64,000 nucleotides of DNA from Spirochaetia bacterium (GCA_029880265.1 JAOUOT010000005.1:62001-126000), one strand, 5' to 3'; counted from the first letter of the stretch, positions 18,801 through 26,871 are shown. Numbers and translations are program-made. The notes: generated by a model not told the origin, from the letters alone.

Positions 18801-20214
18801 AGTAAATATTATCAATCGCGTTAAAGCCGCCAAACAAATCAACAGAAATTTTTCTTATGAATTCGCGCGAAAGATAAAATAAGTCAGGGTTTGATTTTAT
18901 TTCACTGAATAAATATTTAAATTCTTCATAAACCTGTTCTATAAAATTTCTCTTTTTTTGTGCGCCCGTTTCTATCAGGTTTCGATCTTTCTTGCTGAGA
19001 ATATCTTCATAAAAATATTTTAACTCTCTAATTAAATCTTCATCGTTTTCAAAAGCGTCTATGAAATTTCTCTCTGAATCGCTTAGAATCTGCTTATATA
19101 ATGGTTGAAGGGCAGAAAAATCTCGTTTCTCGCCATGAAGCTGCTGCCTTGTAAGATTAATAATTTCGTTAATGCCTTGAATTTTTTCTTTGCCTGCCTG
19201 CGCCGGCAAGCCGCCAAGAGTTATATTGTAAAGATCAATACCTTCTTGTGAAATAAAATGCAGAAAAGATTCGGGATTAAATGTATTTTCGATTGAAATA
19301 AGCGCGTTTCTGTTTTTAAGCTCTTTTTGCAGACGTTTCAATTTATCATTTACAGAAAAATTGGCTTCTTTTAACTTTTTAACGTTTTCGGTTTTTTGAA
19401 TATTCGCCTGAAATTTTTGCCATCTTTGTATATTAGCGAAAAAGAAATCGAGATTTTCTTCAAGAATACGATGAGCAATGGAGGTTTTTTTAAGTTTTTT
19501 ATTATCGCCTTCGGTATCATAAATGTTTTTTCGGTTTTGATTAAAGCCGCTAAAATAGGTTGTAAAACCTGTAAATGAATTTACTACTTCAGCAAGCTCT
19601 TTTTTTAAATACTCTGTATTGTCGTCTTTAGTTATATCTATCGCATTTTTTTCAAGAAGCCATCTTAATATAGAAAACGAATCGCTGTTTTCATGAATAA
19701 GGCTTACGCCATTTTTTTTAATTGAAAATTTTTCAGATTCGATATTTTTCATCTCTTTTTGAGAGAGATTCTTCCAATCATTCGCGGCTTGTTCAAAAGC
19801 TTCTTTTAATTTCTTAGAAAATTTCAATTTTTCTTCTTGTAGAAGATCTTTTTTATTATCATTTAGCGCGTCAGAATTCGCGTTATCACGATTGAGCCAT
19901 AGCGAGAATAAGTTCTCTATATCATCAGATTTAATTATTTTTGAAAGTATTTCATAATCAAGAGCTTTACTTATGAAAAGCTGGTGCATTTTATTCATGG
20001 CTTTTTTCAAGACTTTATAATTATCAGCTAAATCTTTATCTTTACCGCTGGTGATATTATGACCGTTTTCCCAATGACTTTCAATAATATTGTGTTTTTT
20101 AATGTTTTCTTCTGTCTTGCCGACAGGCTTTAATTCAAATCGCAGTGTTTTTTGTACTTTATACCTTTGGGTAAAATTGTCCCATATACATTTATTATTT
20201 TTTTTGTTATTCAT
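15877..20214 (-). CDS. cas12a: CRISPR effector nuclease Cas12a (Cpf1), long form
   Basis: Cas12a processes its own pre-crRNA and cuts target DNA with a single RuvC site. The N-terminus has TQRYKVQKTLRFELKPVGKT. The wedge region includes LPKVFFSDKN, YLFQIYNKDFS and KLNGEAELFYRPAS. RuvC-I is GIDRGEKH (D988), the bridge helix is near ARKSWQTIENIKEL, RuvC-II is VLEDLNAGFKRGRF (E1081), and RuvC-III is GDANGAYNIARKG (D1330). The Nuc lobe has WKVCSCVERSRF and DFISSPV. All three catalytic acids are present. At 1445 residues it is longer than As (1307), Fn (1300) or Lb (1228). Extra sequence lies before RuvC-I, including a Lys/Asn-rich stretch near 540-575, and between RuvC-III and the C-terminal TKEDWQNYAQ. 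ATG 20214 follows GGGGGTT and a promoter; the 20286 start lies upstream of that promoter. Confidence 0.97.
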   Translation of the reverse strand: MNNKKNNKCIWDNFTQRYKVQKTLRFELKPVGKTEENIKKHNIIESHWENGHNITSGKDKDLADNYKVLKKAMNKMHQLFISKALDYEILSKIIKSDDIENLFSLWLNRDNANSDALNDNKKDLLQEEKLKFSKKLKEAFEQAANDWKNLSQKEMKNIESEKFSIKKNGVSLIHENSDSFSILRWLLEKNAIDITKDDNTEYLKKELAEVVNSFTGFTTYFSGFNQNRKNIYDTEGDNKKLKKTSIAHRILEENLDFFFANIQRWQKFQANIQKTENVKKLKEANFSVNDKLKRLQKELKNRNALISIENTFNPESFLHFISQEGIDLYNITLGGLPAQAGKEKIQGINEIINLTRQQLHGEKRDFSALQPLYKQILSDSERNFIDAFENDEDLIRELKYFYEDILSKKDRNLIETGAQKKRNFIEQVYEEFKYLFSEIKSNPDLFYLSREFIRKISVDLFGGFNAIDNIYFNLIENKKQENGNALPKAEKLKLKKAKTLSFKDINKMILICIENDPEALKETWPKDISITTYIEHKLKALLECENKNHSEKNTIKKNSENSAIEKIFKENSFEKKDEAKNSIKEFLDSALELHRFIDSFIIRSKDLAKEQEIDTDFQNRLQNLLLQFSVLDLYNKARNYLTKKPYSIDKIKLNFENSTLAAGWDINKETANKSLLFIKDKFYYLGIMPQGKNFSFDYQINSNGNENPNSKIMQRKKDLQKEILAAKNEPSYRKVNYKLLPGPNKMLPKVFFSDKNIEFFNPSNLILKIKENETFKKSSKNFILKECHTLVEFYKNALQKHPEWQNFNFKFTDTEKYEDISQFFHEVESQGYKISFDNIKSAYIDKLVDEGKLYLFQIYNKDFSMHSKGKENLHTTYWRMLFDDKNLKNVVAKLNGEAELFYRPASIAEKNRVVHKKGEALTNKNVKASKKTSKFDIDLIKDKRFTENKYFFHCPITLNFKTDGNSYLNSEIQSFLRDNEKVNILGIDRGEKHLLYYSLINQKGEILEQGSLNTVKSKYTGGEIETPYHEILDKKEKGRDAARKSWQTIENIKELKSGYLSQIVHKLARLIIDNNAIVVLEDLNAGFKRGRFKVEKQVYQKFERALIEKLNYLVFKEKEFGKPGHYLNAWQLTGQFESFEKLGKQSGILFYTTAGYTSKVDPVTGYMQNIYHQYDKLKTRDFFQKFESIKYNGKYFEFIYDLRKLYSGDIDNLPSNTIWKVCSCVERSRFDKNKKENIFFNVNEEVISLFQKANIEYTVEENLLPLLKKVDDSVIKSLHYYFTLILNLRVTDPDIEKGKDENDFISSPVEPFFNSKNLRESESILPKNGDANGAYNIARKGIIILHKNLLRQKLHGILDKNKIINYNTELKKYKDETLLKPLLEEWCLIVGREVPEVISLYENKKLSPLAEKFIKFIKSFTVTKEDWQNYAQKQDVVKLQIEKMK

Positions 20215-20244
20215 AATAACCCCCATGTTTCTGTATCTTGCATA

Positions 20245-20270
20245 TTTATATATTAAACCCATTTTGTCAA
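20245..20270 (-). promoter_or_regulatory. candidate promoter of the cas operon
   Basis: On the minus strand TTGACA (20270-20265) is a perfect -35 box. An A/T-rich -10 region follows, with TATAAA at 20250-20245 at a short 14-nt spacing; overlapping TAAATA gives 16 nt. Transcription would start near 20237, about 23 nt before the ATG at 20214. This supports the shorter Cas12a start. Identified by motif only. Confidence 0.45.
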
Positions 20271-20342
20271 ATCTAAACAGCCGCAAGTGCGCACAATTAA
20301 CGTCTTTCGCATAATATTATTATACAAAACATGAAATAGTTT

Positions 20343-20371
20343 AAACGACATACTCATGTCGTTTTTCATTT
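20343..20371 (+). terminator. possible intrinsic terminator, plus-strand sense
   Basis: The 9-bp stem AAACGACAT (20343-20351) / ATGTCGTTT (20356-20364) has loop ACTC. It is followed on the plus strand by TTCATTTTT, an imperfect T tract. No plus-strand gene lies just upstream, so it would serve only an antisense transcript across the cas12a 5' end. It may instead be incidental. Confidence 0.3.
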
Positions 20372-20473
20372 TTAATAAAAATAAATATTTATAGCCCAGC
20401 GCGTACACGATGTACGCGCCTCTGGAGCGACTCTGTGCACGAGGCACAGCGGAGCGGGTTTCTTCTTTCTTTG

Positions 20474-20530
20474 TTACTTTCTTTCTTCTTTATACCGCGT
20501 ACCCGAAGGGTGAAAGAAGAAAGAAAGTAA
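20474..20530. repeat. 18-bp perfect inverted repeat
   Basis: The arm TTACTTTCTTTCTTCTTT (20474-20491) is exactly complementary to 20513-20530, with a 21-nt spacer containing CGCGTACCCGAAGGG. The arms are pure pyrimidine/purine blocks apart from the TTAC end. There is no poly-T tail and no transposase, so terminator or IS-end roles are unsupported. A cruciform, a small RNA structure or a miniature mobile-element remnant are possible. Confidence 0.7.
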
Positions 20531-20729
20531 ATTATGTTTTTGATTAAAACTTTTATTAAAAAGTTTGGCTGAATACGACTCATAACCGGTTAAAACCCGC
20601 GTCAATAAAACAATGATTTACACGAAGATATCCGATAAGTAAATTGACACAGCAATTAAGATGAAAAATTATGTATTAAAGTTGCGTTAGACGGCCATTG
20701 CATATTGCAATGGGGTACATATACTGTTC

Positions 20730-22724
20730 ATGAGAAAGAAATATATTTATTTTTATTTGTTACCGTTATTTTTTAGCGCTTTATTTTTATTTAATAACGC
20801 GTATGCCCAGCAAATTCCCGAAACGCCGGCGGCAGAAGCCGAGTTATTTCACCTGGGTGCCGAAATAAATACCCCTTATTCAGAATATATGCCCGTCATA
20901 ACCATTGACGAAGACTATATTTATTTTCAATCAGATCGCCCCGGCGGCATGGGCCAGACGGGCGATTTTGATATATGGAGGTCTCTTAATAAAACCCTGG
21001 GAAGCAGGCGACCCGTTTTTAATTCTCCCGAAAATATCGGATTTCCGATTAATTCTGAGGGTTTTGAAGGTTTGCCTTCTGTAAGAAAAGCCGAAGACGG
21101 CGAATGGGAGATGTATTTTACCTCTGTATCTTCAATGGGAAGAAGCGGACCAGACGAAACAAATATTTACTACTCGCGAACTATCCACGGAAAATGGACA
21201 AATCCTGAACCTGTCACGGGAATCAACACGCATTTTAACGATAGAATGCCTTCTATCTCTTTAGACGGTAAATTATTATATTTTTCATCTGATAGACCCG
21301 GAGGGTTTGGAAAAGACGATTTATGGGTTTCAGAATATGATAACAAAACAAAACGCTGGAAGAACCCCGTTAATTTGGGCCTAAAAATAAACGGCCCCGC
21401 TTCAGAAATATCTCCTACAATTCACACCGACGGAATAACGCTTTATTATTCTTCAAATAAAAAAGGCGGAGTCGGAGGGTTTGATATCTATGTAACTCAA
21501 AATCTTGAGCGTAAAGATCTTACAAGCTGGAGCGATATAAAAAATCTGGGAATTCCCTATAATTCTGTCAGCGACGACGAACATCCGTCTGTAAATTTAG
21601 GCGGTCGATACATGTATTTTTGTTCAAACCGCGACGGCGGTTACGGCAACTTTGATATCTACAGGGCAAAAATTCCAAAATTTGCCAAACCAATCGTCGT
21701 GGTAAAAATGCAGGGAAGAGTTCATGAGGCCGATACAATGAAAGGGATTGAAGCGAACATTAGAATTGAGGGCCGGCAAGATTCAAGAAATATCACAACC
21801 GATTTGCCCAACGGTTCATATTGGGCAAATTTTATTAATAACCGAATTTATAAAATATTAATATCGGCTCCGGGATACGAGCCTGAAGAATTCACTTTAG
21901 ATTTGCGCGAAATTCATGAACCCGATCTTATAAATAAAAATTTTCTATTAAAAAGACGAACAGGTATTCCGTCTGAATTTACGTTCAATATTTCGTTTTC
22001 TAATAAACTGGGTCAAAAGCTAAAGCCTTCTGTTTATACAAAACTGCTGCCTACTCAAAAAAAAGAAAGAGAAATTACGCCAGTTGAAGATAAGGCCCAA
22101 AAAAAATATATTTATAGGTTTAATCTTCATATACCGGCAGAAATTGAAGGCGCGGCAGAAGTACAGCGTTTTATAAATAATCTATCGGTAGAAACATCGG
22201 CGACGCTGCCAGGTTATGACGTATTTTTAGAAAGCTTTTTTCCTAAAAACTATATTGATATTACTCAAAAAGACATCGGCCGGCAGTTTGACATTGATTA
22301 TACAATGCTTAAACTTGGCTCTGAGTTCCCCATGACGCTGCCTGAAGATCTAAAAAACATGAGACGTATCTATACGATATATTTTCAGACAAATATATAT
22401 TCAGAATATAAAGAAGAAGATAGAAAAAATTTGATGAAAATAATATCGGCATGGAAAAGCGCGCCCGAAATGTTTATTGAAATTCACGGTCATACCGACG
22501 CAGAAGGCGGCAAACCGCATAATATATGGCTATCAAAAAGAAGGGCCGAAAATGTTAAAAAGTTTTTAACTGAAAACGGCATAAGCGAAAATAAGATAAT
22601 TATAAAATGGTTCGCAGATTCGCGCCCCGTAGCCGAGAACAAAACAGAACAGGGTAAATCAAAAAACAGACGCACCGAAATTTTTGCCTATTCAAAAGAA
22701 GATACAAATGCAAAAAACAAATGA
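20730..22724 (+). CDS. PD40 beta-propeller protein with C-terminal OmpA domain
   Basis: A signal peptide (hydrophobic residues 5-22, cleavage near AYA-QQ) marks this 664-residue protein as exported. Residues ~45-330 carry at least five PD40/WD40-like blades ending in motifs such as YFQSDRPGG, YFSSDRPGGFGKDDLW, YYSSNKKGGVGGFDIY and YFCSNRDGGYGNFDIY. A carboxypeptidase-regulatory-like segment follows (GRVHEADTMKGIEANI). Residues ~545-655 form an OmpA domain (IYFQTN...IEIHGHTDAEGG...LSKRRAENVKKFL...NRRTEIF) that binds peptidoglycan. Such proteins tether the outer membrane or assist export systems. The next gene starts inside its last codons (17-nt overlap). Confidence 0.88.
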   Translation: MRKKYIYFYLLPLFFSALFLFNNAYAQQIPETPAAEAELFHLGAEINTPYSEYMPVITIDEDYIYFQSDRPGGMGQTGDFDIWRSLNKTLGSRRPVFNSPENIGFPINSEGFEGLPSVRKAEDGEWEMYFTSVSSMGRSGPDETNIYYSRTIHGKWTNPEPVTGINTHFNDRMPSISLDGKLLYFSSDRPGGFGKDDLWVSEYDNKTKRWKNPVNLGLKINGPASEISPTIHTDGITLYYSSNKKGGVGGFDIYVTQNLERKDLTSWSDIKNLGIPYNSVSDDEHPSVNLGGRYMYFCSNRDGGYGNFDIYRAKIPKFAKPIVVVKMQGRVHEADTMKGIEANIRIEGRQDSRNITTDLPNGSYWANFINNRIYKILISAPGYEPEEFTLDLREIHEPDLINKNFLLKRRTGIPSEFTFNISFSNKLGQKLKPSVYTKLLPTQKKEREITPVEDKAQKKYIYRFNLHIPAEIEGAAEVQRFINNLSVETSATLPGYDVFLESFFPKNYIDITQKDIGRQFDIDYTMLKLGSEFPMTLPEDLKNMRRIYTIYFQTNIYSEYKEEDRKNLMKIISAWKSAPEMFIEIHGHTDAEGGKPHNIWLSKRRAENVKKFLTENGISENKIIIKWFADSRPVAENKTEQGKSKNRRTEIFAYSKEDTNAKNK

Positions 22725-23094
22725 CGACTTCTTATTAATCTCTCGCCATCTTGTAATGCCCCAGCATTTAAATCCTAATAATCATATTTTTGGCGGGCAA
22801 CTTCTAGCGTGGCTAGATAAAGATATTTATATATTTATATGCAACAAGCTTAAATATAGAATGTTTGTTACCGTTTCAATGCATAATGTCAATTTTAAAA
22901 AACCGGCATATCCGGGCGAGATTCTTGAAACATACGGCCAATTAAAGCTTGTAAAAAGAACGAGCGCCTCTGCATACGGCAAGGCGGTAGCTTTTGATCC
23001 TGAAACGGGCAATTCAAGAGAAATCATCGCCTGCGAACTAACCTATGTGGCCATTAATGAAAAAGGAAAACCCGTTCGCATAGAAAATATTTAA
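22708..23094 (+). CDS. hotdog-fold acyl-CoA thioesterase (YciA-like)
   Basis: This short 128-residue hotdog protein belongs to the YciA/acyl-CoA hydrolase group. HLNPNNHIFGGQLLAWLDKD carries the conserved 'N..g..fGG.ll.w.D' block, with the catalytic Asp near residue 38. FVTVSMHNVNFKKPAYPGEIL is the second family block. It hydrolyses acyl-CoA thioesters; chain-length preference is unknown. The ATG at 22708 overlaps the PD40-OmpA stop by 17 nt, while an earlier in-frame start at 22684 would extend the overlap. Its stop overlaps that of the convergent malic enzyme gene by 4 nt (TTAA), so no terminator fits between them. Confidence 0.83.
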   Translation: MQKTNDDFLLISRHLVMPQHLNPNNHIFGGQLLAWLDKDIYIFICNKLKYRMFVTVSMHNVNFKKPAYPGEILETYGQLKLVKRTSASAYGKAVAFDPETGNSREIIACELTYVAINEKGKPVRIENI

Positions 23095-25361
23095 CTTTTT
23101 TTCTTTACTTTCAACATGGTTACGGCCGCCAAATCGACAATCTCATGAACTTCTGCGTGTCGTTGCATAATATTAAACGGTTTTGTCGTATCGGTTAAAA
23201 TCGGCCCTATTACGGTTGCGTTGCCCAGGCGTTGTAAAAGCTTATATGAAATATTTGCCGAGTTTAATTCGGGAAAAATCAATAAATTTGCTTTTTCTTT
23301 TAAGGTTGAAAAAGGAAAGTTTTCTAAAAGATACTCTTCTACCACCGCCGTATCTGCCTGCATTTCTCCGTCTACTGTCAGATCAGGATATTCTTTCTTT
23401 AGTATTTCAACCGCTTTTTTAACCTTTAACGTTTGCGGATGTTCGGTGCTTCCGAAATTTGAAAACGAAAGCATGGCCACTTTGGGAACATAACCAAATT
23501 CGCGAACCAGTTTGCTTGAGCTTATAGTAATTCTTACTAAATCGTGAACATCGGGCTCTATGTTTAGAGAAGTATCTGAAAAAAAGTATACCTCATTTTT
23601 TATAATGACGATATAAACGCCCGCCGCCAAGGCTTCATGATCGGCATTGCAGATTTTCAGCCCCGGCTTTACGGCTTCGGCATATGACTGGTTTAATCCT
23701 GAAAGATAAGCGTCGGCGTCGCCGTTTAAAACCATCAACGGCGCAAAAATATGATGATCCTGAACTCTTTTGCGGGCCAAAGAATAAGCAAGTCCTTTTC
23801 TTTGTCTTAGTTCATAATATTTTTCTGCGTATTTATCGATATTCGCATAAGTTTGCGGATTTATTATTTTAATATTCTGAATAGATTCATGCGGTATGCC
23901 GATTTCTAGCATTGTTTTTTTTATTTTCTCTTCATCGCCTAATAAAATAGGATGAGCAAAACCTTTTAAATCTGTTTCATAGGCGCTTCTGATAATCTTC
24001 TCGTTCTCTCCGTCGGTAAAAACAAGCCTGCCCGGGTTGCTTCGCGCTTTTTTATAAACTTTATCCATAAAAATAAAATTTTTATTCGTTATAAACATGA
24101 GAGATTTTTTATACTCTTCAAGTTCTTCTTCTGTGTTTAGCGGTTTTTTCGCCACGCCGCCCCGCGAGGCTGCCCAGGCCACGGCGGGAGCCTCCCATAA
24201 AAGCACTCTCGGGTCAAAAGGCTTGGGAATTATATATTCGGGGCCAAAAGAAAATTTTTCGTCTTGATATGCGTGAGATACTTCATCGGGCACCGGCTCT
24301 TTCGCTAAATTGGCAAGCGACTTTGCAGCCGCTATTTTCATTTCTTCTGTTATTTTAGAGGCTCTTACGTCTAATGCCCCTCTGAAAATAAAGGGAAATC
24401 CCAAAACATTGTTTACCTGATTCGGATAGTCTGATCTGCCCGTTGCCATAATTAAATCAGATCTAACCGATTTTGCTTTTGCATATTCAATTTCAGGGTC
24501 AGGATTCGCCATGGCAAAAACAATGGGTTTATCGTTCATGTTTTTAATCATATCTTCATCAAGTAAATTCTTAACCGATACGCCTATAAACACATCTGCC
24601 CCTTTCATGGCTTCGGCAATTGTTCTTTTCGAAGTTTCAACGGCAAAACGCTCTTTATATTCATTCATCCCTTCTTTTCTGCCTTTATAAACAACGCCCA
24701 ATGAATCTATAAACAATATATTTTCTCTTTTAACGCCTATATGCATGATTAAATTAGCGCATGCAATGCCGGCGGCTCCGGCTCCGGCGACGACAACTTT
24801 TACCTCTTCAGCTTTTTTTTTCTGTAATTCCAGCGCGTTCATAAGACCCGCTGTCGCGATAATAGCCGTACCGTGCTGATCGTCATGAAAAACGGGAATT
24901 TCAAGAGTTTCTTTTAATTTTTCTTCAATATAAAAACAATCAGGCGCCTTTATATCTTCTAAATTTATTCCCCCGAAAGTAGGATGCATTAACGAGACAG
25001 CCTTAATTATCTCGTCGGGGTCTGAAGAATCAAGTTCAATATCAAATACGTCAACGTCTGCGAAGCGCTTAAATAATATTGCTTTGCCTTCCATAACGGG
25101 TTTGGCCGCTTTCGCGCCGATGTTTCCTAAACCTAAAACAGCCGACCCGCTGCTAATTACGGCCACGAGATTTGACTTGGCGGTATATTCGTAAACATCA
25201 TCGGGATTTTTTGCAATTTTTTCGCATGGAAGCGCAACGCCCGGGGTATAGGCCAGCGATAAATCATATTGGGTATTGCATGGTTTTGTGGCGATGATGG
25301 CTAGCTTTCCTTTTTTGCCTTTAGAATGATAATCTAAAATTGCCTTTTCTGTAATTTTCAT
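23091..25361 (-). CDS. maeB: NADP-dependent malic enzyme with phosphotransacetylase-like domain
   Basis: Malic enzyme decarboxylates malate to pyruvate. Residues 1-~420 form the malic enzyme part: YTPGVALPCEKI, GNIGAKAAKPVMEGK with the catalytic Lys, FDIELDSSDPDEI, VFHDDQHGTA for metal binding, VVVAGAGAAGIA for NAD(P) and MANPDPEI. Residues ~430-756 resemble phosphotransacetylase (RLVFTDGENEKII, MLSFSNFGSTEHP, DGEMQADTA). In MaeB enzymes this second domain is thought to be regulatory, responding to acetyl-CoA, rather than catalytic. The total of 756 residues is the normal length. MKITEKAILDYH at 25361 is preferred over an earlier start at 25379. It converges with the thioesterase. Confidence 0.93.
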   Translation of the reverse strand: MKITEKAILDYHSKGKKGKLAIIATKPCNTQYDLSLAYTPGVALPCEKIAKNPDDVYEYTAKSNLVAVISSGSAVLGLGNIGAKAAKPVMEGKAILFKRFADVDVFDIELDSSDPDEIIKAVSLMHPTFGGINLEDIKAPDCFYIEEKLKETLEIPVFHDDQHGTAIIATAGLMNALELQKKKAEEVKVVVAGAGAAGIACANLIMHIGVKRENILFIDSLGVVYKGRKEGMNEYKERFAVETSKRTIAEAMKGADVFIGVSVKNLLDEDMIKNMNDKPIVFAMANPDPEIEYAKAKSVRSDLIMATGRSDYPNQVNNVLGFPFIFRGALDVRASKITEEMKIAAAKSLANLAKEPVPDEVSHAYQDEKFSFGPEYIIPKPFDPRVLLWEAPAVAWAASRGGVAKKPLNTEEELEEYKKSLMFITNKNFIFMDKVYKKARSNPGRLVFTDGENEKIIRSAYETDLKGFAHPILLGDEEKIKKTMLEIGIPHESIQNIKIINPQTYANIDKYAEKYYELRQRKGLAYSLARKRVQDHHIFAPLMVLNGDADAYLSGLNQSYAEAVKPGLKICNADHEALAAGVYIVIIKNEVYFFSDTSLNIEPDVHDLVRITISSSKLVREFGYVPKVAMLSFSNFGSTEHPQTLKVKKAVEILKKEYPDLTVDGEMQADTAVVEEYLLENFPFSTLKEKANLLIFPELNSANISYKLLQRLGNATVIGPILTDTTKPFNIMQRHAEVHEIVDLAAVTMLKVKKKS

Positions 25362-25571
25362 TATATTATAAATTAACAAGAATAAAATATTTATGCCAAT
25401 TTTTTATCGTAGCTTCGCGGGTTGAATGATTAAATAATGCTTGTTTATTTGTTTCAATATCGATTTTTTACCAAAATAAAAAAATGGCATATAAATCGTC
25501 GAATATATAATGAGAGTATCCGAAAATAAAAATATATAAAGAAATTAAAATAAATGAAGTAAAGAGAAATT
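25362..25571. other. divergent intergenic region
   Basis: About 210 AT-rich bases separate the divergent malic enzyme and CheX-like genes. They must hold both promoters. I see no strong -35/-10 pair, hairpin or coding frame. A purine-rich AAAGAGAAATT lies just before the ATG at 25572 and may serve as a weak ribosome binding site. Confidence 0.5.
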
Positions 25572-26102
25572 ATGTTTAATAAAGGAATTAAATTAAGCGA
25601 AGAAGAAATAGCCGAAAGCGAAAGAAATATTGAACATTTGATTCAAAAAATGAGCTATCGAATGGCGGTTTTATACCGCATGAAAGAAAGAGGCAGAATT
25701 GTCTTGGGGAACCTCATAAATTCTGAAATTTTGAATTTTAACAACAAAAACCAAAAAGTAGATAAGTTTTCGATGACTTATACGCTGAATATAACGGGAA
25801 CCTTTGACGCGAAAATATATTTAAATTTAGAACCCGAGGCGGCGTTACATATAACTGATCTTTTATTTAAGCAGTATATGGATGTAAATCCCAAAGACTG
25901 GTCTGAACAGGCCATGAAAGAAATATTAAATATTTTTAGCGGTCATCTGGTAACTTTTTTTGACGAATACGGATATACTCTGGATATAGGCGTACCTTCA
26001 GATACAGATCATGATTTTATTAAGTCAAAACCAAGAAGAAAAATTCTATTTCGATTTAAGTCAGACAACCATATAATTCAATTTATTATTGAAATAGATT
26101 GA
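25572..26102 (+). CDS. CheX/CheC-like chemotaxis phosphatase-fold protein
   Basis: The 176-residue protein has an N-terminal helix (residues 8-40) and a core with the CheC/CheX 'E..N..aG' signature: MKEILNIFSGHLVTFF near residues 116-131. The preceding FDAKIYLNLEPEAALHITDLLF matches the central sheet/helix of the fold. CheX removes the phosphate from CheY-P. Only one copy of the Glu/Asn active-site helix is visible. A methyl-accepting chemotaxis protein lies 1 kb downstream on the same strand, which supports a signalling role, but no cheA or cheY is in the window. It could instead be a non-catalytic homologue. Confidence 0.6.
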   Translation: MFNKGIKLSEEEIAESERNIEHLIQKMSYRMAVLYRMKERGRIVLGNLINSEILNFNNKNQKVDKFSMTYTLNITGTFDAKIYLNLEPEAALHITDLLFKQYMDVNPKDWSEQAMKEILNIFSGHLVTFFDEYGYTLDIGVPSDTDHDFIKSKPRRKILFRFKSDNHIIQFIIEID

Positions 26103-26121
26103 ATTATATGTTTTAAGCCGA

Positions 26122-26871
26122 TTAATTTTTAATTACCGCGTCTTCGATAATCACGGGATAAAAATAACCTGAACCGATATCTTTATCGTAAGATGCCTTG
26201 CCGGTTATTAAAACAACATCACCAAGTTTTGTTTTACCGGTAGTCGTGATGGTAAGATCGCTTTGACTTTCTTTACCAGTACCGTCTTGCAGATGAATCC
26301 AGTTTTTACCCATGATACCTTCTGTATATTTTACAACCTTGCCCCTTACAGAGACGCTTTTACCGTTTAAATTGCTTTTTAATAAGTAAATTTCGGCTAC
26401 AGTGTACCCGCCTTTTGCTTTTTCTATAGAACCGGCTTTTATATTGGCTTTTTCTGCCTTGGTATTTTGTTTGGTTGACGGTTGCGCATTAGCTTGCGGC
26501 ATATTAGGAACTTTACCCTGAACAGGTTTGCCGCCAACCTGAAGCCCGCTTACAAAATAAATGTTATCAAAAGTTTTATTCAATGTTTTACTGTGAAAAT
26601 CTTTCATCGGCGTAGTCGGAACAAATGTAACCATATCGCCGACAGATACCTTTACTTGAGAGGCGGCTATCCAAACGCCTTTTCCGTCAACTTCTAAATT
26701 CATATAAGTATATCCGCCTGAGTCCATGGTTTCAGACACTTTACCGGTTATGGGGCCGGCCGCGTTTAGAGCCGCGGCATTTTCAATAACAGGCGCCTTT
26801 TCATCTTCGCTGCAAAAAGCCGAAAATACAATAATTGTAAATAATATTAAATATTTAATTCTGGTTTTCAT
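26122..26871 (-). CDS. lipoprotein with two OB-fold (NrfJ-like) domains
   Basis: A signal sequence ends in a lipobox (FSAFC, about residues 16-20), so the protein should be a membrane-anchored lipoprotein. The first domain (~35-115) matches the NrfJ-like family: TMDSGGYTYMNLEVDGKGVWIAA, VGDMVTF and the conserved MKDFHSKTLNKTFDNIYFV. A Gln/Lys/Ala linker follows, then a second OB-fold (~145-245) with GKSVSVRGKVVKYTEG, WIHLQDGTG and LGDVVLITG. Family members occur beside cytochrome and nitrite-reduction genes, by recollection. Here the neighbour across a divergent gap is a c-type heme chemoreceptor, consistent with a redox link. No enzyme activity is implied. Confidence 0.75.
   Translation of the reverse strand: MKTRIKYLILFTIIVFSAFCSEDEKAPVIENAAALNAAGPITGKVSETMDSGGYTYMNLEVDGKGVWIAASQVKVSVGDMVTFVPTTPMKDFHSKTLNKTFDNIYFVSGLQVGGKPVQGKVPNMPQANAQPSTKQNTKAEKANIKAGSIEKAKGGYTVAEIYLLKSNLNGKSVSVRGKVVKYTEGIMGKNWIHLQDGTGKESQSDLTITTTGKTKLGDVVLITGKASYDKDIGSGYFYPVIIEDAVIKN

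Larger units (their letters stand above)
20215..20729. other. non-coding region upstream of cas12a with several hairpins
   Basis: No credible gene lies in these 515 bases. They hold the cas promoter, a 9-bp hairpin at 20343-20364 (AAACGACAT/ATGTCGTTT), a palindrome around 20399-20419 (GCGCGTACA/TGTACGCGC), a small TGTGC/GCACA stem near 20433, and an 18-bp perfect inverted repeat at 20474-20530. The GC-rich block 20396-20460 stands out against the AT-rich surroundings. The rest carries the upstream region of the PD40-OmpA gene. Confidence 0.7.

Noticed and set aside
14040-20214. Transposon-associated or Cas12 variant (non-V-A) system
   Set aside because: No tnsB, tnsC, tniQ or IS gene lies nearby, the RuvC acids are intact, and the repeat handle is that of Cas12a.
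20215-20286. N-terminal extension of Cas12a by 24 residues
   Set aside because: The extension overlaps the likely cas promoter and lacks Cas12a similarity; the ATG at 20214 directly precedes the conserved N-terminus and follows a G-rich ribosome binding site.
20253-20583. Short minus-strand open frames upstream of cas12a
   Set aside because: They run through palindromes, have no ribosome binding site and give low-complexity, family-less proteins.
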